NCBI RefSeq assembly: GCF_009834805.1
Contig: NZ_WVHO01000012.1
Span: forward strand, 124,001 to 188,000
Direction: 5' to 3'
From: Saccharibacter sp. 17.LH.SD
Lineage (GTDB): Bacteria; Pseudomonadota; Alphaproteobacteria; Acetobacterales; Acetobacteraceae
Length of the DNA stretch: 64,000 nucleotides
The translations under genes and the position numbers were made by a program. Below the pieces are notes generated by a model. It had not been told where the DNA came from and ran no database searches. It worked only from the letters and a program-made list of their open reading frames with translations. Numbering within the stretch: position 1 is the stretch's first letter; the number at the start of each line of letters is the position of its first letter. Below, in pieces: positions 45,436 to 55,156 of the stretch.

Positions 45436-46020
45436 ATACGTTGTCTTGTCGTTGGATGAGTTGGATTTATAGGGAGCCATCCATGTAGCACTGGGTTTGT
45501 TGGATGACGGTCATAATGTGGTGGTTCTCGATGATTTAAGTACGGAACATCGCGCGGCTACTTCTCCTGGAGTCCAGTTTGAAAAAGTGGATCTTTTGAT
45601 GAGGATGCAACAGACTGGGTTGTAGCTTAAGATGAGAGGGATGCTGTTTTTCACTTTGGTGGCACTGTATCAGTCTGGCTCATCCATAGAGAAGGCCATA
45701 GGCCGGAAACGCATTTATCTCTCTTGCGATTGAACAAATAAATGGTCGCTTGGTCCACTATAATCTTGGAAATGATCAGGGCTTTAGTAATCTCGAGGTC
45801 ATTCAAAGTGTAGAGCGTTGTTCAGGTAAGCGTATTTCGTGGGCGCTTTGTTGTGAAGGTGACCCGGCGATTTTAGTAGCAAAACTCTACGTATATTCGT
45901 CAGGAAACTGGGTGGGGTCCTAAATTTCCTGATCTTGATACGATTGTTGAAAGTGCGCTTCGTTGGCGTGTTGATCATCCTCATGGGTATGCCTCCCTTT
46001 TTGATCAGGGGTATGGTAGG
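45436..46020 (+). pseudogene. galE: Decayed UDP-glucose 4-epimerase galE
   Basis: Joined across frames the region reads as GalE: RCLVVG-stop-VGFIGSH, then VALGLLDDGHNVVVLDDLS, then DAVFHFGGTVS, and near the end RLVHYNLGNDQGFSNLEVI, GDPAILVA and LDTIVESALRWRVDHPHGY. The lesions include ATA for the ATG start (45436), an in-frame TGA, a CCATCCAT duplication, a base lost from a T run, a TAA and an internal deletion that removes most of the catalytic YxxxK region. No product can be made. It would have supplied UDP-galactose for glycan synthesis. The exact end is uncertain. Confidence 0.85.
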
Positions 46021-46085
46021 TCTACCTCACTGTGTGGGTGGGGCTATGAATCGGTGTTAAGCTCCACAATCTGGGAGGTAACGAG

Positions 46086-47036
46086 ATGTCTGAGACTGAC
46101 CTGCCGATCTGTGTGGCAGCATTGTATCATTTTACATCTTTTGAGGATCATCGTGCATTACGTGAACCTTTGCTGGAGGTCTGTCAGCAGCAAGGTGTGA
46201 AGGGGAGCCTTCTTCTCGCAAAAGAAGGGATCAATGGGACGATTGCAGGGTCTGACGAAGGGATCGACCGTGTTTTGTCGTATATTGATCAATTACCGGG
46301 GTGTAAGGGATTTGATTTTAAGAAGTCACGCTCTCGGGAAATGCCTTTCCTTCGGATGAAAGTTCGGCTCAAACGTGAGATCGTAACAATGGGTCAGCCC
46401 GATATTAACCCTCTTTCCTGTGTAGGGCGGTATGTTGAGCCAAAAGATTGGAATGCATTAATTTCTGATCCAGATGTTGTCGTTATGGATACACGGAATG
46501 ATTACGAAGTGGCTATTGGTACATTTCGTGGAGCCATTGACCCTGATTTAAAGACATTTCGTCAGTTCCCAGAGTGGTTCCGTGAGTGGCGTAAGCAAGT
46601 TGAGGCACAAGGAAGGACGCCGAAGGTTGCGATGTTCTGCACGGGGGGGATTCGGTGTGAGAAATCAACCGCTTTTGCTCGTGAAGAGGGCATAGAGGAT
46701 GTGTATCATCTCAAAGGTGGTATCTTAAAATATCTTGAGGAAGTGCCTGAAGAAGAAAGCCTCTGGGAAGGGGAGTGTTTTGTGTTTGACCAACGTGTGT
46801 CGGTTGGACATGGTTTAAAGCTTGGGCAGTATGATTTGTGTCATGCCTGTCGGGCGCCTATCAGTGAAGAGGATAAAAAATCCTCACTCTTTGAAGAAGG
46901 CGTAAGCTGCCCGCATTGTTACGCTACACGGACAGAGGCGCAGCGTCATCGTTATCGTGAACGGCAGCGACAAGCGCAGTTAGCGGAACGTCGTGGGCGT
47001 TCTCATTTAGGCGATGAGGCGATGCAGCCTCATTGA
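46086..47036 (+). CDS. trhO: tRNA uridine(34) hydroxylase TrhO (rhodanese family)
   Basis: TrhO (YceA, UPF0176) makes 5-hydroxyuridine at the tRNA wobble position. The 316-residue protein has the N-terminal acylphosphatase-like domain with [10 protein letters not shown], a rhodanese domain with [16 protein letters not shown] and the active-site loop [13 protein letters not shown], and a C-terminal Cys-rich region CHACRAPI...CPHCY. Arrangement and length are typical. It stands between the galE remnant and a convergent TonB receptor. Confidence 0.93.
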   Translation: MSETDLPICVAALYHFTSFEDHRALREPLLEVCQQQGVKGSLLLAKEGINGTIAGSDEGIDRVLSYIDQLPGCKGFDFKKSRSREMPFLRMKVRLKREIVTMGQPDINPLSCVGRYVEPKDWNALISDPDVVVMDTRNDYEVAIGTFRGAIDPDLKTFRQFPEWFREWRKQVEAQGRTPKVAMFCTGGIRCEKSTAFAREEGIEDVYHLKGGILKYLEEVPEEESLWEGECFVFDQRVSVGHGLKLGQYDLCHACRAPISEEDKKSSLFEEGVSCPHCYATRTEAQRHRYRERQRQAQLAERRGRSHLGDEAMQPH

Positions 47037-47067
47037 GGGTAGGTTTTTCTCTAGAGTTGTTCGGTAA

Positions 47068-47106
47068 AAGGCACCAGGCTGTTATGTTCTTGGCCTGGTG
47101 GCTTTC
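47068..47106. terminator. Bidirectional terminator between trhO and the TonB receptor
   Basis: CACCAGGC at 47072-47079 pairs exactly with GCCTGGTG at 47093-47100, flanked by A and T residues on the outer sides. It lies between convergent genes. Confidence 0.65.
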
Positions 47107-47110
47107 TGTT

Positions 47111-49234
47111 TCAAAAGCTTTCTCTCAAGGTCATATTCACGGAACGTCCCATTCCTAAAACAGAGGAAGGGGGGACGGTTGTAGAATGAACCACAGAGAG
47201 AGCACGCCCGCCAAGGGGTAGGAAGTAACGCTGGTTTAAGAGGTTCTCTAAACTTATATCGAGCCGAAGAGCACGCCAATGATAGCCAACGCCAAGTGAT
47301 AAGAGGGCGTAGCCTGGCGTTCGGGGTTCATTGCGGATCCAGTCGACCGTGTGTTTCGCTTTAACAAGCGTGACATTGATGTGTCCATTCCAAGCGCCGC
47401 GTGTCTCATGTAACTCGATTGTGCCGTTAAGCGGCATTTGCTGATAGAGGCCTGAATGTAATGAGTGGTCTTGCCCTTTCACCCAGTTCAGATGGAGAGC
47501 GAGCTCTCCCTGACCCCAATAAGGGGTATCCCAAAGTTGCTTTTGTGCAGCGGCATTTATTCCGTAATTTTGGGCGCGATGGTTTTCGAATTGGAGCATA
47601 TGAAATCCACCGGAAAGACGGCCTATTCTCGCAACGTTTATGTAATGTTCTGTATAGGTATAGAAAGGTTGGACCATAGCGCTCCATTGATGACGCCCCG
47701 GGTCATGGAGTTGGATGGTAACGCTCGTAGTGTTTGCCACTTCAGGTCGGAGGTTAAGGTTTCCCACATAGCCATTGCCATCGCCAAACCAGCCAATCAT
47801 TTTTGAGGTCATGCTGCCTTCGGCCCAGGCATAGCGTTCATACAAATTGGGAGAACGCGTTTTTCTTCCATACCCGCCTTCAATGGTGAGGATATTCAGG
47901 GCTTGCCAGCGTGCGAGAGCGGTGACGTCAAAATTTGTGTCTGTACGGCCGCGTTTTTGAGCATTGAAAATATGCGCTGCGTGAGCATCTTTCATGCCCA
48001 TCACTCCCATCCAGTTATAGGGAGAAACAGGGCCTGTATTCATCATAATGATGTCGCTTCTCATCCCAATTTCTGTGGAGAAACGAGGCGTCCACTGAGC
48101 ATTCCATTGAAGAAAATGGCCTAAATGATCACGATGAGCCCCGTTGAGATTATGGAATGTTCCGGGACCCATCATCATGCTTTTCATGAGAGGAGGCCAC
48201 CAATCATTAAGTCTGTTATGCTCAAAGGCGCTACCGATTTTTAAATGATGCCGCTGTGTAAGGTTAATGGTTGCGACAACTGAATAACCAACTGTCCTTC
48301 CATCACTATTCATGGGCATACCCGTGGTGGCGCTATGCCCGCCCTTGTCGCTGAGCATATTCATAGCGTGAGAGACGCGTTGCCAATAGCCACGGACATC
48401 GAGCGTTAATGTTTTGAACTGTCCGGTATATTTACCGTTTACGAAGGTCGAGCGATTGTTTGTTTCATCCATATACTGGTTAGGAAAGGCTTCATAAGGG
48501 ATGTCTTGCTGGCCGAAGGTGAGGCTGAATAGATGGTTTTTATGTCGTATCCCGGCAGTTATCGCGTGGTTATAGGTAAGATAACGTGTGGATAGAACCT
48601 GACCACCGCGGCCACCAGCGGTGTAATTACTGGCATGAGAATAAGCTGCATTATAACGCAGACTGAATGTGTCATTTGCGACAGTGAGAGAGCCTGCGGC
48701 ACCTGATCCACCGCCATTACTACGCCAGTCTTCACGTCCTTGTCCCGTGATAAGAATTTTACCAGGATGGGCAAATTGTGGTGCTTTGCGTTCAACAGAG
48801 ATTGTCCCGCCCGTACTGTCTCCTCCGAGACTAACAGGTGTAATGCCTGCGATGGCGGTACTGTTACTGACAGAATCAAGATCAATTTGAGATAAAGCAG
48901 GATTCATATGGTTGGCGCATTCTGCCGTAAGACGCATTCCATCGACAAAGGTCGCAACACGGTCATCCGCCATTCCATTTAAGACCGGAAGCGAGGATGT
49001 GCCTCCAGCCGAGTAAGCGCTAAATCCTGGTGTGTCTTGGAAAAGCGCGAGTGTATCAGTCCCTTGTGTGAAGGGGTGCTTCTTTCCTCTTACATTAATT
49101 GTTTCATTGGGAGAGGTGGGCTGTTTGGCTGTTTCAGCCTGTGAAGCATCGGGAGGTAGGCACCATAGCATGGTGCTGATGAATAGTGGGGATGCGTACA
49201 GGCGTATTGGCGTCGGAAGGTAAAGTAACGACAT
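47111..49234 (-). CDS. TonB-dependent receptor, copper (OprC/NosA) type
   Basis: The 707-residue outer-membrane receptor has a signal peptide, a plug domain (about 55-165) with VNGMADDRVATFVDGMR-like residues and a beta-barrel ending RSVNMTLRESF. The plug contains ECANHMNPALS, a CxxxM arrangement like that binding copper in OprC, and the barrel loops are rich in Met and His (MKSMMMGPG, HNLNGAHRDH). Copper import is therefore the best guess. The start at 49234 overlaps the upstream SMR-fusion gene by about 100 bases, so expression may be coupled. Confidence 0.82.
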   Translation of the reverse strand: MSLLYLPTPIRLYASPLFISTMLWCLPPDASQAETAKQPTSPNETINVRGKKHPFTQGTDTLALFQDTPGFSAYSAGGTSSLPVLNGMADDRVATFVDGMRLTAECANHMNPALSQIDLDSVSNSTAIAGITPVSLGGDSTGGTISVERKAPQFAHPGKILITGQGREDWRSNGGGSGAAGSLTVANDTFSLRYNAAYSHASNYTAGGRGGQVLSTRYLTYNHAITAGIRHKNHLFSLTFGQQDIPYEAFPNQYMDETNNRSTFVNGKYTGQFKTLTLDVRGYWQRVSHAMNMLSDKGGHSATTGMPMNSDGRTVGYSVVATINLTQRHHLKIGSAFEHNRLNDWWPPLMKSMMMGPGTFHNLNGAHRDHLGHFLQWNAQWTPRFSTEIGMRSDIIMMNTGPVSPYNWMGVMGMKDAHAAHIFNAQKRGRTDTNFDVTALARWQALNILTIEGGYGRKTRSPNLYERYAWAEGSMTSKMIGWFGDGNGYVGNLNLRPEVANTTSVTIQLHDPGRHQWSAMVQPFYTYTEHYINVARIGRLSGGFHMLQFENHRAQNYGINAAAQKQLWDTPYWGQGELALHLNWVKGQDHSLHSGLYQQMPLNGTIELHETRGAWNGHINVTLVKAKHTVDWIRNEPRTPGYALLSLGVGYHWRALRLDISLENLLNQRYFLPLGGRALSVVHSTTVPPSSVLGMGRSVNMTLRESF

Positions 49235-50069
49235 GAGACATCATTCTGAAAAACAGGGTAATTCTAGCCAGTTGCGGGAGCACAAAAGCAAACGAGGGAT
49301 TTTTCAGATGATGATGGGGAGGTGCACGTCCTGGAGGGCGTTCACGTGAGGTACAGGGGGGAGAACGCGCGTGGAATGAACAAAACCAATGGCGATCAGG
49401 TCGTGTACTGACGCCGTACCATATGAGAAGAATGGTGAGTGTGAAGAGAATATGCCCGAGTAATGGGCATAAAGAGCAACACCCATCATCATGATGCTTC
49501 TTCTTTTGATGGTGGTGCATGAGAGAGCCCGGCATGTCCATCGTAGAAGGGGCGATATCAATGCCTGTAAGGCGTTCAATGGTCGCGCGTGGTGGTTCTC
49601 CAAAATGAGAAAAACTATTGAGTGCGATTTGCCCTAGAAAAGCGATTAAGAGGATATATACGAATCCCCAATGATTTTTTGTCGGGCTTTTTGACGTGTG
49701 GGAATGGATGTGCTCTCGCACCATGATCCATTCGTGAACACCACCGAAGATACTGGCCAAGATGGTGCCAAGAACAATAAGAGCAATACCACCATAGGCG
49801 GGCAAAGGAAGCGATTGGCGAAACACCACCACGCCAATGGCAACGATGCAGACGATGCCAAATCCACACCAGACGGCATAGGCAATGCCAAGAGGAATAT
49901 GTTTCAGGGCGCGAGAAAGGCAAAAGAAAGCGCCTGCATAGAGAGCAAGAGAGCTTGCTGTTGGCAGTAGGCGGCGAAAACCATCACTGAGGTTGAGCAA
50001 GCTCGTTGCTCCAACCTCTAAAAAAATAGCGGCAAAGAGAAAAACCCAAGCGATGGAGGAGGCCATCAT
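49134..50069 (-). CDS. SMR-family transporter fused to a DUF2946-like membrane domain
   Basis: Residues about 1-112 form a four-helix small multidrug resistance unit with the conserved Glu in [38 protein letters not shown] and [14 protein letters not shown]. Residues about 115-240 add helices around [15 protein letters not shown] and [14 protein letters not shown], separated by a His-rich loop [21 protein letters not shown]; this looks like DUF2946, which is often next to copper TonB receptors. The tail to 311 overlaps the receptor start and is probably non-globular. Its ATG overlaps the uvrA stop. A fusion is unusual; a separate start at Met115 cannot be excluded. Confidence 0.72.
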   Translation of the reverse strand: MMASSIAWVFLFAAIFLEVGATSLLNLSDGFRRLLPTASSLALYAGAFFCLSRALKHIPLGIAYAVWCGFGIVCIVAIGVVVFRQSLPLPAYGGIALIVLGTILASIFGGVHEWIMVREHIHSHTSKSPTKNHWGFVYILLIAFLGQIALNSFSHFGEPPRATIERLTGIDIAPSTMDMPGSLMHHHQKKKHHDDGCCSLCPLLGHILFTLTILLIWYGVSTRPDRHWFCSFHARSPPCTSRERPPGRAPPHHHLKNPSFAFVLPQLARITLFFRMMSHVVTLPSDANTPVRIPTIHQHHAMVPTSRCFTG

Positions 50070-52993
50070 GAAAATGTTTCTTTCTTGTTAGTGCGGCGCG
50101 CGCTCTTACCCTTCTTGGAGGCTGACAAAGGTGGTGTGGAAGAAGAGGATCGAGCCAGCATGTTTGCGAGAAATTGCCCAGTATAGCTTTCTTTGCAAGT
50201 AGCTATTTTTTCCGGTGTTCCGGTTGCGATGATTTCTCCACCGCCAGAACCACCTTCTGGCCCTACATCAATGACCCAATCAGCAGTTTTGATGAGGTCA
50301 AGGTTATGCTCAATCACGAGTACAGTATTGCCTTGGTCTACAAGAGCATGCAGCACCTCAAGGAGTTTGCGCACATCCTCTGTGTGAAGGCCTGTTGTGG
50401 GTTCATCTAGGATGTAAAGCGTGCGCCCTGTGGCACGGCGTGCAAGTTCCTTGGCAAGTTTAACACGTTGTGCTTCCCCACCAGAGAGCGTGGTCGCCTG
50501 CTGACCAAGGGCGACATAGCCGAGCCCAACACGTTGTAAAATCGATAAACGCTCCGCAATGCGGGGTACAGCCTGGAAGAAAGGCTGCGCTTCATCAACT
50601 GTCATAGCCAGAACATCCGCAATGGATTTACCACGAAATTTGATGTCCAATGTTTCGCGATTATAGCGTGCGCCCTTGCATGTATCGCAGGTGACGAAGA
50701 CATCAGGAAGAAAGTGCATTTCAATTTTTAAAACACCATCTCCTTGGCATGCCTCGCAACGTCCGCCCTTTACGTTAAAAGAGAAGCGGCCAGGCTTGTA
50801 GCCACGTGCTTTGGCTTCAGGAAGTTCAGAGAACCAATCACGGATGGGGGCAAAGAGGTCTGTATAAGTTGCGGGGTTAGAGCGCGGTGTACGACCAATG
50901 GGAGACTGATCAATTTCAATGATCTTATCAATATGTTCCACACCTTCGAGCTTACTGTAAGGTAATGGAACAGCACCCGTCTTCATGACTTGGCGTGAGA
51001 GCGCTTTATAGAATGTATCGGTAATAAGGGTAGATTTTCCGCTTCCGGAGACACCTGTCACCGCCGTGAAGGTTCCGAGCGGAATTTTCATGGAAACATT
51101 TTTGAGATTATTCCCACGAGCGCCTCGAATGCCGATCCATTTTTTACTGGTACGTCGTGTCTCGGGCACAGGGATACCGCGTCGTCCAGAAAGCCAGGCA
51201 CCTGTCAAACTTTCTGGGTTTTGTGCCACTTCTTCTGGTGTACCACAGGCCATGACATGCCCACCCTGCGTGCCCGCGCCGGGCCCCATATCCACAAGGT
51301 AGTCAGCTTGACGAATAGCATCCTCGTCATGTTCAACGACGAGTACTGTATTTCCAAGATTTCGTAGGCGCTCCAACATCGTAAGAAGGCGCGCATTGTC
51401 GCGTTGATGAAGACCAATCGAGGGTTCATCTAACACATAGAGGACACCTGTTAAGCCTGAACCAATTTGGGAGGCCAGGCGGATCCGTTGGCTTTCTCCC
51501 CCAGAAAGAGTGCCAGAGCTACGGGATAACGTGAGATAATCCAGCCCGACACGATCGAGAAAATGAAGACGCTCATTGATTTCGCGTAAGATCCGTCGGG
51601 CAATTTCTGCTTTTTGAGGGGTGAGAGATGGCTCAACGTGGTTAAACCAGTCCAAAGCATCATGGATGGTCATCTCTGATGCTTGGGCAATATTTTTATC
51701 ATTTACCTTGACACAGAGTGCTTCTGGACGAAGGCGAGCCCCATGGCAGGTAGGGCAAGGCATGGCTGACTGATAGCGCCCGAGGGCTTCACGCACGTGA
51801 ATACTGGTCGTTTGTGCGAGACGACGGCGTAAATGGCTAATCACGCCCTCGAAAGGGCGATTAACTGTATAGGTTTTCCCGTTTTCGTCCTGATAGGGAA
51901 TGCTAACAGTTTCTTTGCTTCCATTGAGAAGAAATTCTTGTGTTTGTGGCTTGAGTTTTTCCCATGCTGTATCAAGATGTTCGCCACAATGTTTCGCCAA
52001 AGCTGCTAATGTTTGTTCAAAAAGAGGATCCTGCTCGTCGCGCCAAGGGGCAATGGCGCCATCTCGCAATGTGCGGCTTTCATCTGGAATGATAAGATTG
52101 GGATCAAAGTGGGTTTCAGTCCCTAGCCCATCGCAGGTTGGGCAGGCTCCCATAGGAGCGTTGAATGAAAAGAGACGTGGCTCGATACTTTCGAGCATAA
52201 AGCCAGACACAGGGCAGGAATAACGTGAGGAAAAAGCAACCTGGAGTGGTGTACGATCTTCCCCTTTTCGGAGGACTTCCTCGACAGAAGCGAGACCGTC
52301 TGAAAGTTCAAGAGCCGTTTCAAAACTATCAGCGAGACGTGTCTCAATCCCTTCTTTGAGCACGATACGGTCAATCACAACATCGACATTGTGGCGCGTT
52401 TTACGGTTTATTTTTGGTGTATCTGTGATGTCGTAGAGGGTGCCATCAATGCGGACACGCGCAAACCCTCTGCGGGTCAGATCAGCGAGTTCGCGCGCGC
52501 AATCGCCTTTTCGGTCACGCACTACGGGAGCAAGCAACATGAGGCGTGTCCCCTCAGGCATAGCCATGACGCGGTCAATCATTTGGCTAACACTTTGTGC
52601 TTCAATGGGGAGACCTGTCGCGGGGGAGTAAGGAGTGCCAGCTCGCGCCCAGAGGAGGCGCATATAGTCGTGTATTTCTGTGATTGTCCCGACGGTTGAG
52701 CGAGGGTTTTTAGAGGTTGTTTTCTGCTCAATTGAGATAGCAGGAGATAAACCTTCGATGGAATCTACGTCGGGCTTACCCATAAGCTCGAGAAATTGCC
52801 GAGCATAGGCGGAGAGACTTTCGACATAACGCCGTTGGCCTTCAGCGTAGATGGTATCAAAAGCGAGTGATGATTTACCAGAACCCGAGAGGCCGGTAAT
52901 GACGGTCAGTTTGTCACGTGGAATGGTAACATCAACATTGCGTAAATTATGGGTACGAGCTCCACGAACGCGTAAAATATTGCGGTCATTCAT
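50066..52993 (-). CDS. uvrA: Excinuclease ABC subunit A
   Basis: UvrA recognises bulky DNA damage and loads UvrB. The 975-residue protein has two ABC modules, with [20 protein letters not shown] and [13 protein letters not shown] as Walker A loops, [19 protein letters not shown] and [18 protein letters not shown] as signatures, and zinc-binding Cys in CPTCDG and CEACQGDGV...CDTCKG. I begin at 52993 ([17 protein letters not shown]) because family members start there; an in-frame ATG at 53029 is possible and neither has a clear ribosome site. The stop overlaps the SMR gene ATG (ATGA). It diverges from ssb. Confidence 0.95.
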   Translation of the reverse strand: MNDRNILRVRGARTHNLRNVDVTIPRDKLTVITGLSGSGKSSLAFDTIYAEGQRRYVESLSAYARQFLELMGKPDVDSIEGLSPAISIEQKTTSKNPRSTVGTITEIHDYMRLLWARAGTPYSPATGLPIEAQSVSQMIDRVMAMPEGTRLMLLAPVVRDRKGDCARELADLTRRGFARVRIDGTLYDITDTPKINRKTRHNVDVVIDRIVLKEGIETRLADSFETALELSDGLASVEEVLRKGEDRTPLQVAFSSRYSCPVSGFMLESIEPRLFSFNAPMGACPTCDGLGTETHFDPNLIIPDESRTLRDGAIAPWRDEQDPLFEQTLAALAKHCGEHLDTAWEKLKPQTQEFLLNGSKETVSIPYQDENGKTYTVNRPFEGVISHLRRRLAQTTSIHVREALGRYQSAMPCPTCHGARLRPEALCVKVNDKNIAQASEMTIHDALDWFNHVEPSLTPQKAEIARRILREINERLHFLDRVGLDYLTLSRSSGTLSGGESQRIRLASQIGSGLTGVLYVLDEPSIGLHQRDNARLLTMLERLRNLGNTVLVVEHDEDAIRQADYLVDMGPGAGTQGGHVMACGTPEEVAQNPESLTGAWLSGRRGIPVPETRRTSKKWIGIRGARGNNLKNVSMKIPLGTFTAVTGVSGSGKSTLITDTFYKALSRQVMKTGAVPLPYSKLEGVEHIDKIIEIDQSPIGRTPRSNPATYTDLFAPIRDWFSELPEAKARGYKPGRFSFNVKGGRCEACQGDGVLKIEMHFLPDVFVTCDTCKGARYNRETLDIKFRGKSIADVLAMTVDEAQPFFQAVPRIAERLSILQRVGLGYVALGQQATTLSGGEAQRVKLAKELARRATGRTLYILDEPTTGLHTEDVRKLLEVLHALVDQGNTVLVIEHNLDLIKTADWVIDVGPEGGSGGGEIIATGTPEKIATCKESYTGQFLANMLARSSSSTPPLSASKKGKSARRTNKKETFS

Positions 52994-53116
52994 TTTGATT
53001 GGGTTTTTCACGTGACTCTGTCCTCTCATTGAGTAGAACGACTGTAGATCATACGCTGTGAGGGCGCTAGGATCAGCTTAGAAAGCAATCTTGTTGAGAA
53101 AATGGAAGTAAAGCGG

Positions 53117-53638
53117 ATGGCGGGCAGCGTTAATAAGGTTATTCTGGTTGGGAATCTTGGGCGTGACCCGGAAGTTAGAAATACCCAATCAGGTGCAAAA
53201 ATTGTCAATCTAACAATTGCGACGAGCGACACGTGGAATGATCGTGCCACGGGTGAACGTCGTGATCGCACAGAGTGGCACCGTGTGGTTATTTTTAATG
53301 AAAATATTGCGAATGTTGCAGAGCGTTTTCTCCGTAAAGGCCGCAAGGTTTATATCGAAGGTGAGCTACGAACACGTAAGTGGACGGGCCAGGATGGGAT
53401 GGAGCGTTATACCACTGAAGTGACGATTGATCGTTTCCGCGGCAATTTGGTGTTGATTGATAGTCAGCGAAGTGGGGAAGGCGGTTTTGAGGGGGGATAC
53501 CAGGAGAATAATGGTCCTTCTTCCTCTTCCTCATCTGGCGGTAACTATAACAATCAGAATCGTGGCAGCAGCTCTCAAGGCGGTGGTGGTTGGGATGCCC
53601 CGGCAGATAATGGTTTAGATGACGAGATCCCGTTCTAA
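53117..53638 (+). CDS. ssb: Single-stranded DNA-binding protein
   Basis: The 173-residue protein has the OB-fold start MAGSVNKVILVGNLGRDPE, TSDTWNDRATGERRDRTEWHRVV and YIEGELRTRKW, a Gly/Ser/Asn-rich linker, and the acidic tip DDEIPF that recruits partner proteins. GGAAG lies 8 bases before the ATG at 53117; the frame is open to 53102. It diverges from uvrA, a common arrangement that lets SOS-type control reach both genes, although no LexA box is evident. Confidence 0.95.
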   Translation: MAGSVNKVILVGNLGRDPEVRNTQSGAKIVNLTIATSDTWNDRATGERRDRTEWHRVVIFNENIANVAERFLRKGRKVYIEGELRTRKWTGQDGMERYTTEVTIDRFRGNLVLIDSQRSGEGGFEGGYQENNGPSSSSSSGGNYNNQNRGSSSQGGGGWDAPADNGLDDEIPF

Positions 53639-53659
53639 GTAAGGCGGTCTGTAGCGGCT

Positions 53660-54289
53660 ATGGAGATAAGGGTGCGTTGGGTAACTCAGTGCTTGAGTGT
53701 CGTGCTGTTGGCAAGTTTAGCGGCATGTGCGACGGCGCCTCCTTCTCATCCAGGAGATCTGTGCGCGATCTACCGTGAGAAACGAGGATGGTATCATATC
53801 GCTATGCGTCAGGAGACGAAGTGGAATATTCCGTCGTCAGTGCCGATGGCGATTATGAATCAGGAATCCAGTTTTCGTAGCAATGTTCATACACGTAGGA
53901 CTCATATCCTTTGGATTATTCCATGGGGATATGTCACGACGGCGTACGGCTATGCTCAGGCTAAAGATGAGGTCTGGCATGATTATGAGCGTCGTTTAGG
54001 CATAAGTGCCAGCCGAGATGACTTTGGCGATGCTCTTAACTTTATGAATTGGTATATTACGACAACGCGTCGTGTAAACGGTATCCCTGTAACAAATGCG
54101 ACAAACCAATATCTTGCCTATCATGAAGGATGGGGGGGATATCGTCATCGTTCTTATGCATCTAAGGCGTGGCTTGTGAATGTTGCGCGTAAAGTGGGTG
54201 CGCGTGCCTCTCTCTACCAGCAGCAATTTGATGGCTGTAAAGAAAGCCTACAAGAAGAAGGAAGCTTCTGGGATTGGCTTTTTGGGTGA
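53660..54289 (+). CDS. Lytic transglycosylase-like (SLT) lipoprotein
   Basis: The 209-residue protein has a lipoprotein signal with the lipobox LAAC at about residue 23 and an SLT-like domain. The catalytic Glu sits in MAIMNQESSF, with SNVHTRRTHILWIIPWGYVT, TAYGYAQAKDEVWHDYERR and YHEGWGGYRHRSY following, which resemble transglycosylase family 1 segments. It would cut glycan strands of peptidoglycan from the inner leaflet side of the outer membrane. It follows ssb by 21 bases and is closed by a strong terminator. Confidence 0.82.
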   Translation: MEIRVRWVTQCLSVVLLASLAACATAPPSHPGDLCAIYREKRGWYHIAMRQETKWNIPSSVPMAIMNQESSFRSNVHTRRTHILWIIPWGYVTTAYGYAQAKDEVWHDYERRLGISASRDDFGDALNFMNWYITTTRRVNGIPVTNATNQYLAYHEGWGGYRHRSYASKAWLVNVARKVGARASLYQQQFDGCKESLQEEGSFWDWLFG

Positions 54290-54302
54290 GAATCTAGATG
54301 AG

Positions 54303-54338
54303 AAAGGGCGTCTCCTGCTGGGGAGACGCCCTTTTTTA
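54303..54338. terminator. Rho-independent terminator after the SLT gene
   Basis: GGGCGTCTCC at 54306-54315 pairs exactly with GGAGACGCCC at 54322-54331, followed by TTTTTT and preceded by AAA. It also serves the convergent pirin gene. Confidence 0.9.
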
Positions 54339-54345
54339 GGCATGG

Positions 54346-55050
54346 TTAGTTAGCCGTTTCTACCATGATGATTTCTGAATCTTTTTGTGCGGTTATGGTG
54401 AGGGTTGTTTCATTTTCAATAGCAACACCATCGCGCTCATTGACGTGATGACCGTTGATATCAATTTCCCCTGTAGAAGGGACAAGATAGGCCTTCCGAT
54501 TGGGGGCAAGCGTATAGGTTAAGGTCTGCCCTGCACGGAGTGTACTCCCTAGCACGCGCCCTTGTGCACGGATGGGGAGCGTTGTTTCTGCATCTTCAGC
54601 GAACCCAGAAGCGAGCGGAACAAATTGACCCTCACGCGTTTCTTTTGGGAAAGGGCGTGCCCCCCATGAAGGACGATGACCACGTTGGTCTGGGAGAATC
54701 CAGATTTGGAAGATACGTGTCTCTTCATCCTCTAGGTTAAACTCACTGTGTGTAATGCCCGTGCCAGCAGACATAACCTGTACATCGCCTGCTTCGGTAC
54801 GGCCCTTGTTCCCGACACTATCGCGATGGGTAATAGCGCCTTTACGCACGTAGGTGATAATTTCCATATCAGCGTGTGGATGCGCTGGGAAACCAGTTTG
54901 TGGTGCGATAAGATCATCGTTCCAAACGCGTAAATTTCCCCAGCCCATGCGATTGCGGTCAAAATAATTTGCGAATGAAAAATGATGTGCCGTATCAAGC
55001 CATCCATGGTTGGCATGACCAAGACTGGCGAATGGGCGAACTTCAATCAT
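54346..55050 (-). CDS. Pirin family protein (YhhW-like)
   Basis: The 234-residue cupin protein has FSFANYFDRNRMGWGNLRVWND, FPAHPHADMEIITYVRKG (metal-binding His residues), AGTGITHSEFN and a second cupin half. Bacterial pirins such as YhhW oxidise quercetin-like flavonols and some act as redox or metal sensors. A LysR gene is divergent 106 bases away, a common arrangement for pirin genes, so LysR-type control is likely. Confidence 0.9.
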   Translation of the reverse strand: MIEVRPFASLGHANHGWLDTAHHFSFANYFDRNRMGWGNLRVWNDDLIAPQTGFPAHPHADMEIITYVRKGAITHRDSVGNKGRTEAGDVQVMSAGTGITHSEFNLEDEETRIFQIWILPDQRGHRPSWGARPFPKETREGQFVPLASGFAEDAETTLPIRAQGRVLGSTLRAGQTLTYTLAPNRKAYLVPSTGEIDINGHHVNERDGVAIENETTLTITAQKDSEIIMVETAN

Positions 55051-55156
55051 AATATCCTCCTTTATCGGAGCAGGATGTGCTGCTTCGAGGAAGATGACAG
55101 TTTGAGGCTGATTATGCTATAGTCACGAGAGTAATACAGCTGTTCAGGAATGTACC

